Assembly (NCBI RefSeq): GCF_935825525.1 | Contig: NZ_CAKXZT010000133.1 | Location: 1 to 56,448, forward strand | Reading direction: 5' to 3' | Length of the DNA: 56,448 nt | Source of the DNA: Mesorhizobium escarrei | GTDB lineage: Bacteria; Pseudomonadota; Alphaproteobacteria; Rhizobiales; Rhizobiaceae | Part shown: positions 42,881-51,877 of the stretch, piece by piece | Numbering within the stretch: the stretch's first letter is position 1 | Layout: the number at the start of each line of letters is the position of its first letter | Notes under the pieces: model-generated | What the model saw: the letters and a program-made list of their open reading frames with translations, nothing else | Database searches by the model: none | Told to the model about the DNA's origin: nothing | Program-made: the position numbers and the translations under genes

Positions 42881-43140
42881 GGCGCTGCCCCTCATCCGCC
42901 TGCCGGCACCTTCTCCCCGTATAGTGACGGCGCAAGCAGCGCGGCTCTTCCTTCTCCCCTTGTGGGAGAAGGTGGCCTCGCGAAGCGAGGTCGGATGAGG
43001 GGTGTTCCAGCTTGGCACCGACAGCACTCCGTCCAACACCCCTCAACCGTCTCGGCGCTACGCGCCGATCCACCTTCTCCCACAACAAGGGGAGAAGGAA
43101 GAGCTAACAGATGCCCGGCAGGGCAATGAGGGGCAGCGCC
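42881..43140. repeat. Long inverted repeat (CTTCTCCCCGTATA family), copy 2, with inner element
   Basis: Outer arms start GGCGCTGCCCCTCATCCGCC and end GGGCAATGAGGGGCAGCGCC, 260 bp apart, with CTTCTCCCCGTATAGTGACG just inside the left arm as in 8692-8872. The matching inner right half of copy 1 is not present; a different palindrome fills the centre. Confidence 0.85.
42945..43103. repeat. Second palindrome nested in copy 2 of the long inverted repeat
   Basis: Arms CTCTTCCTTCTCCCCTTGTG and ACAAGGGGAGAAGGAAGAG with GGGAGAAGGTGG inside and its complement CCACCTTCTCCC, about 159 bp in all. It has its own inner arms around CGAGGTCGGATGAGGGGTG and CACCCCTCAACCG. Confidence 0.8.
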
Positions 43141-43189
43141 AACCTCAGGTGATTGATTGCCCGGAGGTAGAGCATATTTGTTCTTGCTT

Positions 43190-43275
43190 TGTGCCGGCAG
43201 CTATGCTGCAGCTATGCTAATGATTCAGGCACAGTGCATGTGCGCCACCGACCCGCCCAAGAGGCGGGTTTTTTG
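43190..43275 (+). ncRNA. Possible small RNA ending in an intrinsic terminator
   Basis: A promoter-like pair (TTGTGC about 43189, TATGCT about 43213, spacer near 18) precedes a perfect terminator at 43251-43274. A transcript of about 55 nt with no gene is conceivable. The alternative is that the terminator belongs to the read-through end of tex. This is a weak call made only from motifs. Confidence 0.22.
43251..43274 (+). terminator. Intrinsic terminator before the glutaryl-CoA dehydrogenase gene
   Basis: ACCCGCC, loop CAAGA, GGCGGGT followed by six Ts in all. It lies 410 bp after the tex stop and 237 bp before the gcdH start; bases 43275-43510 show no other feature than the gcdH leader. Confidence 0.82.
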
Positions 43276-43510
43276 CGACCGGCGGATGGCCGCGCCTTGT
43301 CGTGCGGCACGACGAGGTAATAGGCGCCGCGGCTCTGCATCGGCCGGGCCCGCCTCGGAGGTGGCAAGGGCGCCGATACCAGTCAAAAGGCGGCGCTGCA
43401 CGTTCATGATCCATTACTTTCGCTCATTTATCGGCGAAGCAATTTCGTTTGATTTTTTCGAGCCGGAAGCCGATAAGCCGCGCACTTCCGTGATCTGGAG
43501 ACCGAGAGCC

Positions 43511-44716
43511 ATGGCCGCCGACAAGAACGCATTCGTCTGGGATGATCCTTTCCTGATCGAGGACCAACTTTCGGAAGACGAACGGATGGTGCGTGATGGC
43601 GCGGCGGCATTCGCCGCCGACAAGCTCGCTCCGAGAATCGAGGAGGCCTATCTCGAGGAAAAGACCGATGCCGGGATCTTTCGCGAGATGGGCGAGGTCG
43701 GGCTGCTCGGCATCACCATTCCGGAAGAATATGGCGGGCTCGGCGCCAACTACGTCACCTATGGCCTGGTGGCGCGCGAAGTCGAGCGCATCGACTCGGG
43801 CTATCGCTCGATGATGAGCGTGCAGTCGTCGCTGGTGATGTATCCGATCCATGCCTATGGCTCGGAAGCGCAACGCAAAAGATACCTGCCGAAGCTGGCG
43901 TCAGGCGAATGGATCGGCTGCTTCGGCCTGACCGAGCCGGATGCCGGTTCCGACCCGGGCGGCATGAAGACGCGGGCCGAGAAGACGACGAACGGCTACA
44001 GGATCTCCGGCACGAAAATGTGGATCTCCAACGCGCCGATCGCCGACGTGTTCGTCGTCTGGGCGAAGTTGTCCGACAAGAGTAGGGGCGCGCATGACGA
44101 CGAGATTCGCGGCTTTGTGCTGGAAAAAGGCATGAAGGGGCTGTCGGCGCCGAAGATCGACGGCAAACTCAGTCTCCGCGCGTCGATCACCGGCGAAGTG
44201 GTGATGGAAGGCGTCGAGGTCGGCGAGGATGCGCTGCTGCCCAATGTCTCCGGCTTGAAGGGGCCGTTCGGCTGCCTCAACCGGGCGCGCTACGGCATCT
44301 CCTGGGGGGCGATGGGCGCGGCCGAGGATTGCTGGCACCGGGCCCGCCAATATGGCTGCGACCGCAAGCAGTTCGGCAAGCCGCTAGCCGGCACGCAGCT
44401 GTTCCAGAAGAAGCTCGCCGACATGCAGACCGAGATCGCGCTCGGCCTGCAGGGCAGTTTGCGGGTCGGGCGGCTGATGGACGAAGGCAAAATGGCGCCG
44501 GAGATGATCTCGATCGTCAAGCGCAACAATTGCGGCAAGGCGCTCGACATCGCCCGCCAGGCCCGTGACATGCATGGCGGCAACGGCATCCAGATCGGCT
44601 ACCACGTCATGCGCCACGCGCAGAACCTGGAGACGGTCAACACCTATGAGGGCACGCATGACGTGCATGCGCTGATCCTCGGGCGGGCGCAGACGGGATT
44701 GCAGGCGTTTTTCTGA
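43511..44716 (+). CDS. gcdH: Glutaryl-CoA dehydrogenase
   Basis: A 401-residue FAD acyl-CoA dehydrogenase that oxidises and decarboxylates glutaryl-CoA to crotonyl-CoA in lysine, hydroxylysine and tryptophan breakdown. Motifs are IPEEYGGLGANYVTYGLVAREVE, CFGLTEPDAGSDPGGM (FAD-binding), MWISNAPIAD, the arginine-rich RARYGISWGAMGAAEDC, and the base E380 in TYEGTHDVHAL. The N-terminus and the EPDAGSDPGGM form match GcdH rather than short-chain dehydrogenases. The frame is open far upstream; ATG at 43511 with GGAG upstream matches the family start. Together with the ALDH7 at 54918 it suggests a lysine-to-glutaryl-CoA route. Confidence 0.92.
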   Translation: MAADKNAFVWDDPFLIEDQLSEDERMVRDGAAAFAADKLAPRIEEAYLEEKTDAGIFREMGEVGLLGITIPEEYGGLGANYVTYGLVAREVERIDSGYRSMMSVQSSLVMYPIHAYGSEAQRKRYLPKLASGEWIGCFGLTEPDAGSDPGGMKTRAEKTTNGYRISGTKMWISNAPIADVFVVWAKLSDKSRGAHDDEIRGFVLEKGMKGLSAPKIDGKLSLRASITGEVVMEGVEVGEDALLPNVSGLKGPFGCLNRARYGISWGAMGAAEDCWHRARQYGCDRKQFGKPLAGTQLFQKKLADMQTEIALGLQGSLRVGRLMDEGKMAPEMISIVKRNNCGKALDIARQARDMHGGNGIQIGYHVMRHAQNLETVNTYEGTHDVHALILGRAQTGLQAFF

Positions 44717-44762
44717 GCCGGCCATGCCCTGCACTGCTGCATTCTTCGGTTAGCGTCACGGC

Positions 44763-44818
44763 ATGGATTCTGGGGTCTGCGCCGCGTCGCTTCGCTCCTG
44801 CTCCGCCCCAGAATGACG
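44763..44818. repeat. Short palindromic repeat, GGATTCTGGGG type
   Basis: ATTCTGGGG and CCCCAGAAT arms enclose GCGTCGCTTCGCTCC, which contains a small GCG-rich hairpin. This extragenic palindrome type is frequent in rhizobia (recalled). It lies in the gap 44717-45001 after gcdH, which otherwise shows nothing. Confidence 0.72.
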
Positions 44819-45001
44819 AAAACGCGCGGGCTTTCGCAAATCGCAGACGCTGGAGGCCGGTGGTGGCCAGTCGCATTGAGCGAAATTACAGCGGCCAATA
44901 GCTGCTTAAATTAGATGCAGCGCAACATCTCTGCTTGGAGAATGGCCAGCATTTGTGTCAGGGTTCGGCGAATTCGTTGAAACGCCGACTTTCGAGGCCC
45001 C

Positions 45002-48000
45002 ATGGCAATTCTGGCAGCCGTCTACCACCTGACCCATTACAAATATGACCGGCCGGTCGTTCTCGGCCCGCAGGTCATCAGGCTACAGCCGGCGCCGCAT
45101 TCCCGCACCAAGGTGCTCAGCCATTCGTTGAAGGTCGGGCCGGCGAACCATTTCGTCAACCTGCAGCAGGATCCCTACGGCAACTTCCTGGCCCGCTTCG
45201 TGTTTCCGGAACCGGTGACGGAACTGAAGATCGAGGTCGACCTCGTCGCCGACATGACGGTCTACAATCCGTTCGATTTCTTCGTCGAGCCGTCGGCCGA
45301 GATCTTTCCGTTCGAATACCCGGAAGAGATCAGCGACGATCTCACCATCTACCGGGCTCCGGAACCGGCTGGACCGTTACTATCGGCATTCCTGCAAACC
45401 ATCGATCGCAGTCCTACCAACACCGTTAATTTCGTCGTCGACCTCAATGCACGCCTGCAGCGCGAGATCGCCTATATCGTGCGCATGGAAACCGGCGTTT
45501 TTTCGCCGGAGGAAACGCTGGCCGCCAAGAAGGGCTCGTGCCGCGATACGAGTTGGCTGCTGGTGCAGATCCTGAGGAACCTCGGCATCGCCGCGCGCTT
45601 CGTTTCCGGCTACCTGATCCAGCTGAAGCCCGACCTCGTCGCGCTTGACGGTCCGCCTGGCACGGCGATCGACTTCACCGATCTCCATGCCTGGTGCGAG
45701 GTTTATCTGCCGGGCGCCGGCTGGATCGGCTTCGACCCGACCTCCGGCCTGCTCACCGGCGAAAGCCATGTGCCGCTCGCCGCAACACCGCACTTCCGCA
45801 ACGCCGCGCCTATTTCCGGCATGGCGAGCTTCGCCAATGTCGAGTTCGGCTTCGACATGCGGGTCGACCGCATCGCCGAGCACCCCCGCATCACCAAGCC
45901 ATTCTCCGACGAAAGCTGGCAGGCGCTTGACGCATTGGGCAAGCAGGTCGACGCCTCGCTCGAGGCCGGAGACGTGCGGCTGACCATGGGTGGCGAGCCG
46001 ACCTTTGTGTCGATCGACGATTTCGAGGCTGAGGAGTGGAACACCGCCGCCGTCGGCCCGACAAAACGCGAAAAGGCCGATGCGCTGATCCGCCGGCTGC
46101 GTGAGCGTTTCGCGCCCGGCGGCTTCCTGCATTACGGGCAGGGCAAGTGGTATCCGGGCGAAAGCCTGCCGCGCTGGACCTTTTCGCTGTACTGGCGCGC
46201 CGACGGCGAGCCGGTGTGGAGCGACCCGTCGCTGATCGCACGAGAAAACAGCGAAGCAAATGAAGCAGGCGAAGCAGAGGTGGGGCCGAAGCAGGCCGAA
46301 AGCCTGCTGACGGCGATTGCCGATGAACTCGGCATCGACAACACCATGGTCAGCGAAGCCTATGAGGACCCGGCCGAGTGGCTGCTCAAGGAAGGCAAGC
46401 TGCCGGACAATGTCGATCCGTCGAATTCGAAGCTGGACGACCCCGAGGAGCGCAGCCGCATGGCGCGGGTGTTCGAACGCGGCCTGACCAAGCCGTCGGG
46501 CTATGTACTGCCTGTCCAGCGCTGGAACAGCCAGGCGTCGGGACCGCGCTGGCGTTCGGAGAGATGGAAAACGCGGCGCGGCAGACTGTTCCTGGTGCCG
46601 GGCGATTCACCGGTCGGCTACCGCCTGCCGCTCGGCACGCTGCCCCATGTGCCGCCGGCGCAGTTCCCCTATATCGTGCCGGTCGATCCTTCGCTGCCGC
46701 GCGGGCCATTGCCGGCGCGCGAGGCGATTTTGCCGGGAGCTGCTCCGGTGCCGGAGCCTGCTCCGGCCGAACTTGAAGGCGCCGACGAAATGGCGCGCCG
46801 CCAACAGGCGGCGTCCTTCACCGCCGCGACTGGCCAGCAGGACCGTGTCGAACAGGAGATCACCGAGATCGGCGGCGCGGTGCGCACCGCGCTGTCGGTC
46901 GAGCCGCGCGACGGACGGCTTTGTGTGTTCATGCCGCCGGTCGAGGCGCTGGAAGACTATCTCGAACTGGTCGCGGCGGCCGAGAACGCTGCAAAAACTA
47001 TCGGCCTGCCGGTGCATATCGAGGGCTACGGCCCGCCGCACGATCCGCGCCTCAACGTCATCCGCGTGGCTCCGGATCCCGGCGTCATCGAGGTGAACAT
47101 CCATCCGGCTGCGAACTGGCAGGACTGCGTGGCGACGACCACGGCGATCTACGAGGAGGCGCGGCAGACGCGGCTCGGCGCCGACAAGTTCATGATCGAC
47201 GGCCGTCATACCGGCACCGGCGGCGGCAACCATGTCGTCGTCGGTGGCGCAACACCCAACGACAGTCCGTTCCTGCGCCGCCCCGATTTGTTGAAAAGCC
47301 TTGTCCTGCAATGGCAGCGCCATCCGTCGCTGTCCTATCTATTCTCGGGCCTGTTCATCGGTCCGACCAGCCAGGCGCCACGCTTCGACGAGGCGCGGCA
47401 CGATTCGCTGTACGAGCTCGAGATCGCGATGGCTCAGGTGCCGCATCCGAACCAGGGCGCGGCACCCCTGCCCTGGCTGGTCGACCGGCTGTTCCGCAAC
47501 CTGTTGACCGACGTGACTGGGAACACCCACCGGTCGGAAATCTGCATCGACAAGCTGTTTTCGCCGGACGGGCCGACCGGCCGGCTGGGGCTGGTCGAGT
47601 TCCGCGGTTTCGAGATGCCGCCCAATGCGCGCATGAGCCTGGCGCAGCAATTGCTGGTGCGCGCCGTCATCGCCCGCGCCTGGAAGAATCCGCTCGATGG
47701 CCGTTTCGTCCGCTGGGGCACGTCGCTGCATGACCGTTTCATGCTGCCGCACTATGTCTGGGCTGACTTTCTCGACGTGCTGGACGACCTCAAGCTGAAC
47801 GGCTTCCAGTTTCGTCCCGAATGGTTCGACGCGCAGCTCGAATTCCGCTTCCCGTTCTGCGGCGAGGTCCAGCATGCCGGCATCAAGCTGGAGCTGCGGC
47901 AAGCGCTGGAGCCGTGGCATGTCATGGGCGAGCAGGGCGCGATCGGCGGAACCGTGCGCTTCGTCGATTCCTCGGTCGAGCGGCTGCAGGTGAAGACCGA

Positions 48001-48397
48001 AGGGCTCAACCCGGAGCGTCATGCCGTCGTCTGCAACGGCCGCATCGTGCCGATGAAGGTGACCGACAGCAGAGAAATCGCGGTGGCCGGCGTCCGCTTC
48101 AAGGCCTGGCAGCCGGCATCTGGCCTGCATCCAGCACTGCCGGTCAACACGCCGCTGGTCTTCGACATCTACGATCGCTGGTCGGGCCGGGCGGTCGGCG
48201 GCTGCGTCTACCATGTCGCGCATCCCGGCGGGCGCAGCTACGACACTTTCCCGGTCAACGGCAACGAAGCGGAGGCGCGACGACTTGCCCGCTTCGAGCC
48301 GCGTGGCCACACGCCGTCCGCCTACGTGCTGCGCGACGAACAAGCCTCCGAAGATTTCCCGATGACCCTCGACCTGCGGCGGCCTGCAAGACTCTGA
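45002..48397 (+). CDS. Transglutaminase-like protease fused to DUF2126 putative amidoligase
   Basis: A 1131-residue protein. Residues 1-160 are the Bact_transglu_N domain (VYHLTHYKYDRPVVLGPQ). Residues about 165-260 are a transglutaminase-fold cysteine protease with full triad: C180 in KKGSCRDTSW, H229 in DLHAWCEVY and D245 in GFDPTSG. Residues about 300-1131 are DUF2126, annotated in Pfam as a putative amidoligase: LTMGGEPTFVSIDD, WYPGESLPRW, HTGTGGGNHVVVGG, HRSEICIDKLFSPDGPTGRLGLVEFRGFEMPP. It would both make and cut peptide or amide bonds. It starts a tight operon with the next two genes (6 and 25 bp gaps). The substrate is unknown. Confidence 0.93.
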   Translation: MAILAAVYHLTHYKYDRPVVLGPQVIRLQPAPHSRTKVLSHSLKVGPANHFVNLQQDPYGNFLARFVFPEPVTELKIEVDLVADMTVYNPFDFFVEPSAEIFPFEYPEEISDDLTIYRAPEPAGPLLSAFLQTIDRSPTNTVNFVVDLNARLQREIAYIVRMETGVFSPEETLAAKKGSCRDTSWLLVQILRNLGIAARFVSGYLIQLKPDLVALDGPPGTAIDFTDLHAWCEVYLPGAGWIGFDPTSGLLTGESHVPLAATPHFRNAAPISGMASFANVEFGFDMRVDRIAEHPRITKPFSDESWQALDALGKQVDASLEAGDVRLTMGGEPTFVSIDDFEAEEWNTAAVGPTKREKADALIRRLRERFAPGGFLHYGQGKWYPGESLPRWTFSLYWRADGEPVWSDPSLIARENSEANEAGEAEVGPKQAESLLTAIADELGIDNTMVSEAYEDPAEWLLKEGKLPDNVDPSNSKLDDPEERSRMARVFERGLTKPSGYVLPVQRWNSQASGPRWRSERWKTRRGRLFLVPGDSPVGYRLPLGTLPHVPPAQFPYIVPVDPSLPRGPLPAREAILPGAAPVPEPAPAELEGADEMARRQQAASFTAATGQQDRVEQEITEIGGAVRTALSVEPRDGRLCVFMPPVEALEDYLELVAAAENAAKTIGLPVHIEGYGPPHDPRLNVIRVAPDPGVIEVNIHPAANWQDCVATTTAIYEEARQTRLGADKFMIDGRHTGTGGGNHVVVGGATPNDSPFLRRPDLLKSLVLQWQRHPSLSYLFSGLFIGPTSQAPRFDEARHDSLYELEIAMAQVPHPNQGAAPLPWLVDRLFRNLLTDVTGNTHRSEICIDKLFSPDGPTGRLGLVEFRGFEMPPNARMSLAQQLLVRAVIARAWKNPLDGRFVRWGTSLHDRFMLPHYVWADFLDVLDDLKLNGFQFRPEWFDAQLEFRFPFCGEVQHAGIKLELRQALEPWHVMGEQGAIGGTVRFVDSSVERLQVKTEGLNPERHAVVCNGRIVPMKVTDSREIAVAGVRFKAWQPASGLHPALPVNTPLVFDIYDRWSGRAVGGCVYHVAHPGGRSYDTFPVNGNEAEARRLARFEPRGHTPSAYVLRDEQASEDFPMTLDLRRPARL

Positions 48398-48403
48398 TCA
48401 GCC

Positions 48404-50809
48404 ATGGCAAAGGGGAATCACAAGGAATTACGCGGCAGGCCGCATAATTTGCTGGAGCACTACCAGCCGATCGACGGCGTCGTCGACGAGATGGTCGATG
48501 CATCAGGCAATCCCCGTCCGGTCTGGAAGGAGTTCATCGAAGCGCTGGAAGAACTGGGGCCTGAAGAGCTCGCCCAGCGCTTTGCCCGCGCCGACCAGTA
48601 TCTGCGCGACGCCGGAGTCTATTACCGTCTCTACGATCAGGCCGGCGCCAATGAGCGCGAATGGCCGCTGGCGCATGTGCCTCTCCTGATAGAGGAGCAG
48701 GAATGGGCCGCGATCAGTGCCGGCCTGGTCCAGCGGGCCGAACTGTTCGAGGAGACGATTGCCGACATCTACGGGCCGAACCGCCTGGTCGAGAAAGGCA
48801 TCCTGCCGGCAGGGCTGATCGCGGCCAGCCCAGAATATTTGCGGCCCGTCGTCGGCACCAGACCGCACAGCGGTCATTTCCTGCATTTCTGCGCGTTCGA
48901 GCTCGGCCGTGGACCGGATGGCCGCTGGTGGGTGCTGGGCGACCGCACGCAGGCGCCGTCGGGGGCCGGCTTTGCGCTGGAAAACCGCGTCGCCACCACG
49001 CGTGCGCTGTCCGACATTTATGGCGAAATGCATGTGCACCGCCTTGCCGGCTTCTTCCGTCGCTTTCGCGACGCGCTGAACGGCATGGCTAAGGTATCGG
49101 GCGGCCGTGTCGCCATCCTGACGCCGGGGCCGCTCAACGAAACCTATTACGAGCATGCCTATATCGCCCGCTATCTCGGCATCATGCTGCTCGAAGGCGA
49201 GGATCTGACCGTCTCCGGCGGTCGATTGATGGTGCGCACGGTTTCCGGGCTGATGCCGGTCAGCGTGCTCTGGCGGCGGCTCGACGCCGCCTTCGCCGAT
49301 CCGCTGGAGCTGCGGCCGGATTCGCAGATCGGCACACCAGGGCTGGTCGAGGCGATCCGCCGGGGGGCCGTTTCAGCCGTCAACGCGCTCGGCTCCGGGC
49401 TGATGGAAACGCGGGCGCTGTTCGCCTTCCTGCCAAAAATTTCGCGCGAATTGCGCAACGAGGAGCTTCTCTTGCCGAGTGTCGCGACATGGTGGTGCGG
49501 GCGGGACGCGGACCGTGACCATGTGCTGGCCAATCTCGACCGCATGGTGATCGGTCCGGCGCTGTCGACGCGGCTTGCCTTCGAGGATGACGATTGCACC
49601 AGGCTGGGCTCGGCGCTGGTTGCCGGGGAGCGGGCGGAACTGATAGCCCGGATCGAACGGGACGGCGGCGCCTTCGTCGGACAGGAAGCGGTGACGCTTT
49701 CGACCACGCCGGTCTATGTCGGCGGCTGGCTTGAGCCGCGGCCGGCAGCCCTGCGCGTCTATCTGGCGCGAATGCCCGAAGGCTGGACGGTGATGCCAGG
49801 CGGTTTCGCCCGTGTCGGCTTTTCGCTCGACCCGACTGCGATCGCCATGCAGCGCGGCGGCCAGGCTGCGGATGTATGGGTGGTCAGCGACAGGCCGGTA
49901 GAGCGCGAGACGCTGCTGCCGCAGGAGCATGACAGCTTCACCCGCACCTCGCCAGGCAGCCTGCCCAGCCGGGCGGCGGAAAACCTGACATGGCTCGGCC
50001 GCTATATCGAGCGATCGGAAGACACGGTGCGCATCCTGCGCGCCTATCACGTGCGGCTGGCCGAGGCCTCCGACCCGGACATGCCTTTGCTTGCCGATAT
50101 CAGAGACCATCTCGAACCGTTCGGCATCGACGTCGCGGCGGCGATCCCGCCGGGGCTGATCGGCACGCTGGACAGCGCCGTCTACAGCGCCGGGCAGATC
50201 CGCGACCGCTTCTCGCCCGACGGCTGGCTGGCGCTGAAGGATCTTTCGAAGACCATTCATCAATTCGCGACAACGGTGGCGCCGGGCGATGACGCGACGC
50301 AGGCGATGACTGTCATCCTGCGCAAGCTCGCCGGGTTTTCCGGCCTGCTGCATGAGAATATGTACCGCTTCACCGGCTGGCGCTTCCTGGAGATCGGCCG
50401 GCGGTTGGAACGCGGCATCCAGATCGCCCGCACGCTGGCCCGGCTGACCAGGGCTGCGGCGCCCGAAGGCGCGCTCGACATGATGCTGGAGATCGGCGAC
50501 AGCGTCATGACCCACCGGCGGCAGTATCCGGTGCAGGCCGGCCGGCGCACGGTGATCGACCTCCTGGTGCTCGATCCGCTCAACCCGCGCTCCATCCTGT
50601 TCCAGCTCGAGCGGCTGAAGGCCGAAATCGCGCTGTTGCCCTCTATCGGCGGCGAGGGGCATATGTCGCCGGCGGCGAAAGAGATACTGCAGCTCAATAC
50701 GGCAATCGCCATCAAGGAGCCCTCGGATATGACGGCGCAGGCCCTGGACGATCTCGCCACCGAGATCGGCGGCCTCTATAACAGCCTCGCCAAGGCGTAT
50801 TTCGGCTAA
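48404..50809 (+). CDS. Circularly permuted ATP-grasp ligase fused to an alpha-E domain
   Basis: An 801-residue fusion. Residues about 30-475 are the circularly permuted ATP-grasp part (formerly DUF404/DUF407): GVYYRLYDQAGANEREWPLAHVPLLI, ADIYGPNRLVEKGILPAGLI, FELGRGPDGRWWVLGDRTQAPSGAGFALENR, ILTPGPLNETYYEHAYIARYLGI, WWCGRD. Residues about 500-795 are the alpha-E (DUF403) helical domain: AENLTWLGRYIERSEDTVRILRAYH and LLHENMYRFTGWRFLEIGRRLERG. In many genomes these are two genes; here they are one chain. ATP-grasp enzymes join a carboxylate to an amine using ATP, so it is the likely ligase of the cluster. Confidence 0.93.
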   Translation: MAKGNHKELRGRPHNLLEHYQPIDGVVDEMVDASGNPRPVWKEFIEALEELGPEELAQRFARADQYLRDAGVYYRLYDQAGANEREWPLAHVPLLIEEQEWAAISAGLVQRAELFEETIADIYGPNRLVEKGILPAGLIAASPEYLRPVVGTRPHSGHFLHFCAFELGRGPDGRWWVLGDRTQAPSGAGFALENRVATTRALSDIYGEMHVHRLAGFFRRFRDALNGMAKVSGGRVAILTPGPLNETYYEHAYIARYLGIMLLEGEDLTVSGGRLMVRTVSGLMPVSVLWRRLDAAFADPLELRPDSQIGTPGLVEAIRRGAVSAVNALGSGLMETRALFAFLPKISRELRNEELLLPSVATWWCGRDADRDHVLANLDRMVIGPALSTRLAFEDDDCTRLGSALVAGERAELIARIERDGGAFVGQEAVTLSTTPVYVGGWLEPRPAALRVYLARMPEGWTVMPGGFARVGFSLDPTAIAMQRGGQAADVWVVSDRPVERETLLPQEHDSFTRTSPGSLPSRAAENLTWLGRYIERSEDTVRILRAYHVRLAEASDPDMPLLADIRDHLEPFGIDVAAAIPPGLIGTLDSAVYSAGQIRDRFSPDGWLALKDLSKTIHQFATTVAPGDDATQAMTVILRKLAGFSGLLHENMYRFTGWRFLEIGRRLERGIQIARTLARLTRAAAPEGALDMMLEIGDSVMTHRRQYPVQAGRRTVIDLLVLDPLNPRSILFQLERLKAEIALLPSIGGEGHMSPAAKEILQLNTAIAIKEPSDMTAQALDDLATEIGGLYNSLAKAYFG

Positions 50810-50834
50810 GGACGGGGTCCGGATAAAGGCTGGC

Positions 50835-51719
50835 ATGCTCTACGACATCAGGCTCAATCTGCGTTACGACTATGATGCTGCAGCCGGCGGCGGCCGCCAT
50901 CAAGTGCGCGTGCTGCCGCCGACGATATCCGGCGTGCAGCGCGTAATCGCCGCTTCGCTGTCGTTCGCGCCGGCGCCGAGCGAACGCTCGGATTTTTCCG
51001 ATTTCTTCGGCAACAATGTCACGTCGATCGCCTTTCGCGATGCCCATGATGCGCTCGACATCAGGATGAGCGCGCGCGTCGCCGTCTCGCGGCCGGAACC
51101 CGGGCTTGACGTGTCGCCCGACATTCGCCGGCTGCGGGAGCAACTCGAAGCGATGCGGTCGCTGTCGCCCGATACACCGCATCACTTCCTGGCCGCCAGC
51201 GACCATGCCGGCGTCGATGCTGATATCACGTTGTATGCGCGGAGCAGTGCCGGCAGTTCTGTCGTCGGCACCGCCATGGACCTGTGCAACCGCATTCATC
51301 GCGATTTCACCTACGATGGCGAGGCGACCACGGTGCAGACCCGGGCGAGCGATGCTTTCAGCCTGAAGCGGGGTGTCTGCCAGGATTTTTCGCACATCAT
51401 GATCGCCGGCCTGCGCGGCCTCGGTATCCCCGCCGGCTATGTCAGCGGCTTCCTGCGCACCATTCCGCCGCGCGGAAAGCCGCGACTGGAAGGGGCCGAC
51501 GCCATGCATGCCTGGGTGAAGGTGTGGTGCGGGCGCGACACCGGATGGCAGGAGTTCGATCCGACCAACGGCATGCGAGCAAGCAACGACCACATCACCG
51601 TCGGCCACGGCCGCGACTATTCGGATGTAGCGCCGATCGTCGGCGTGCTGAAGACGACGGGCGGACAGGTCGGCGAGCAGGCTGTCGACGTCGTTCCGGT
51701 CGTCCTGGAAAAGGCGTGA
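50835..51719 (+). CDS. Stand-alone transglutaminase-like cysteine protease
   Basis: A 294-residue protein. Residues 1-150 are the N-terminal beta domain of bacterial transglutaminase-like proteins (YDIRLNLRYDYDAAAGGGRHQVRV, then the HHFLAASDH segment). Residues about 160-255 are the catalytic core with C182 in KRGVCQDFSHIM, H225 in DAMHAWVKVW and D242 in WQEFDPTNG, so the triad is complete. It is third in the operon with the amidoligase and ATP-grasp genes, and probably cleaves the peptide bonds or tag the other two make. No signal peptide is visible, so it acts in the cytoplasm. Confidence 0.92.
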   Translation: MLYDIRLNLRYDYDAAAGGGRHQVRVLPPTISGVQRVIAASLSFAPAPSERSDFSDFFGNNVTSIAFRDAHDALDIRMSARVAVSRPEPGLDVSPDIRRLREQLEAMRSLSPDTPHHFLAASDHAGVDADITLYARSSAGSSVVGTAMDLCNRIHRDFTYDGEATTVQTRASDAFSLKRGVCQDFSHIMIAGLRGLGIPAGYVSGFLRTIPPRGKPRLEGADAMHAWVKVWCGRDTGWQEFDPTNGMRASNDHITVGHGRDYSDVAPIVGVLKTTGGQVGEQAVDVVPVVLEKA

Positions 51720-51877
51720 CGGCAAGAGAGGCGGCAATCGATTTCGTATGCGCCGAACATCGATTGAAGACGGCTCCTCGAAGGCACACGCGGTGAGCCT
51801 GACATCATTCTGAAAGTCATTAGCGGAACCAGCAGCCGTTCCTGCGCTTATCTACGGGAAAATTTCGTGGAGAGGAC

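Noticed and set aside
43225..43407. Small minus-strand open frames upstream of gcdH
   Set aside because: They cross the plus-strand intrinsic terminator, lack a good start region and read as low-complexity Arg-rich peptides.
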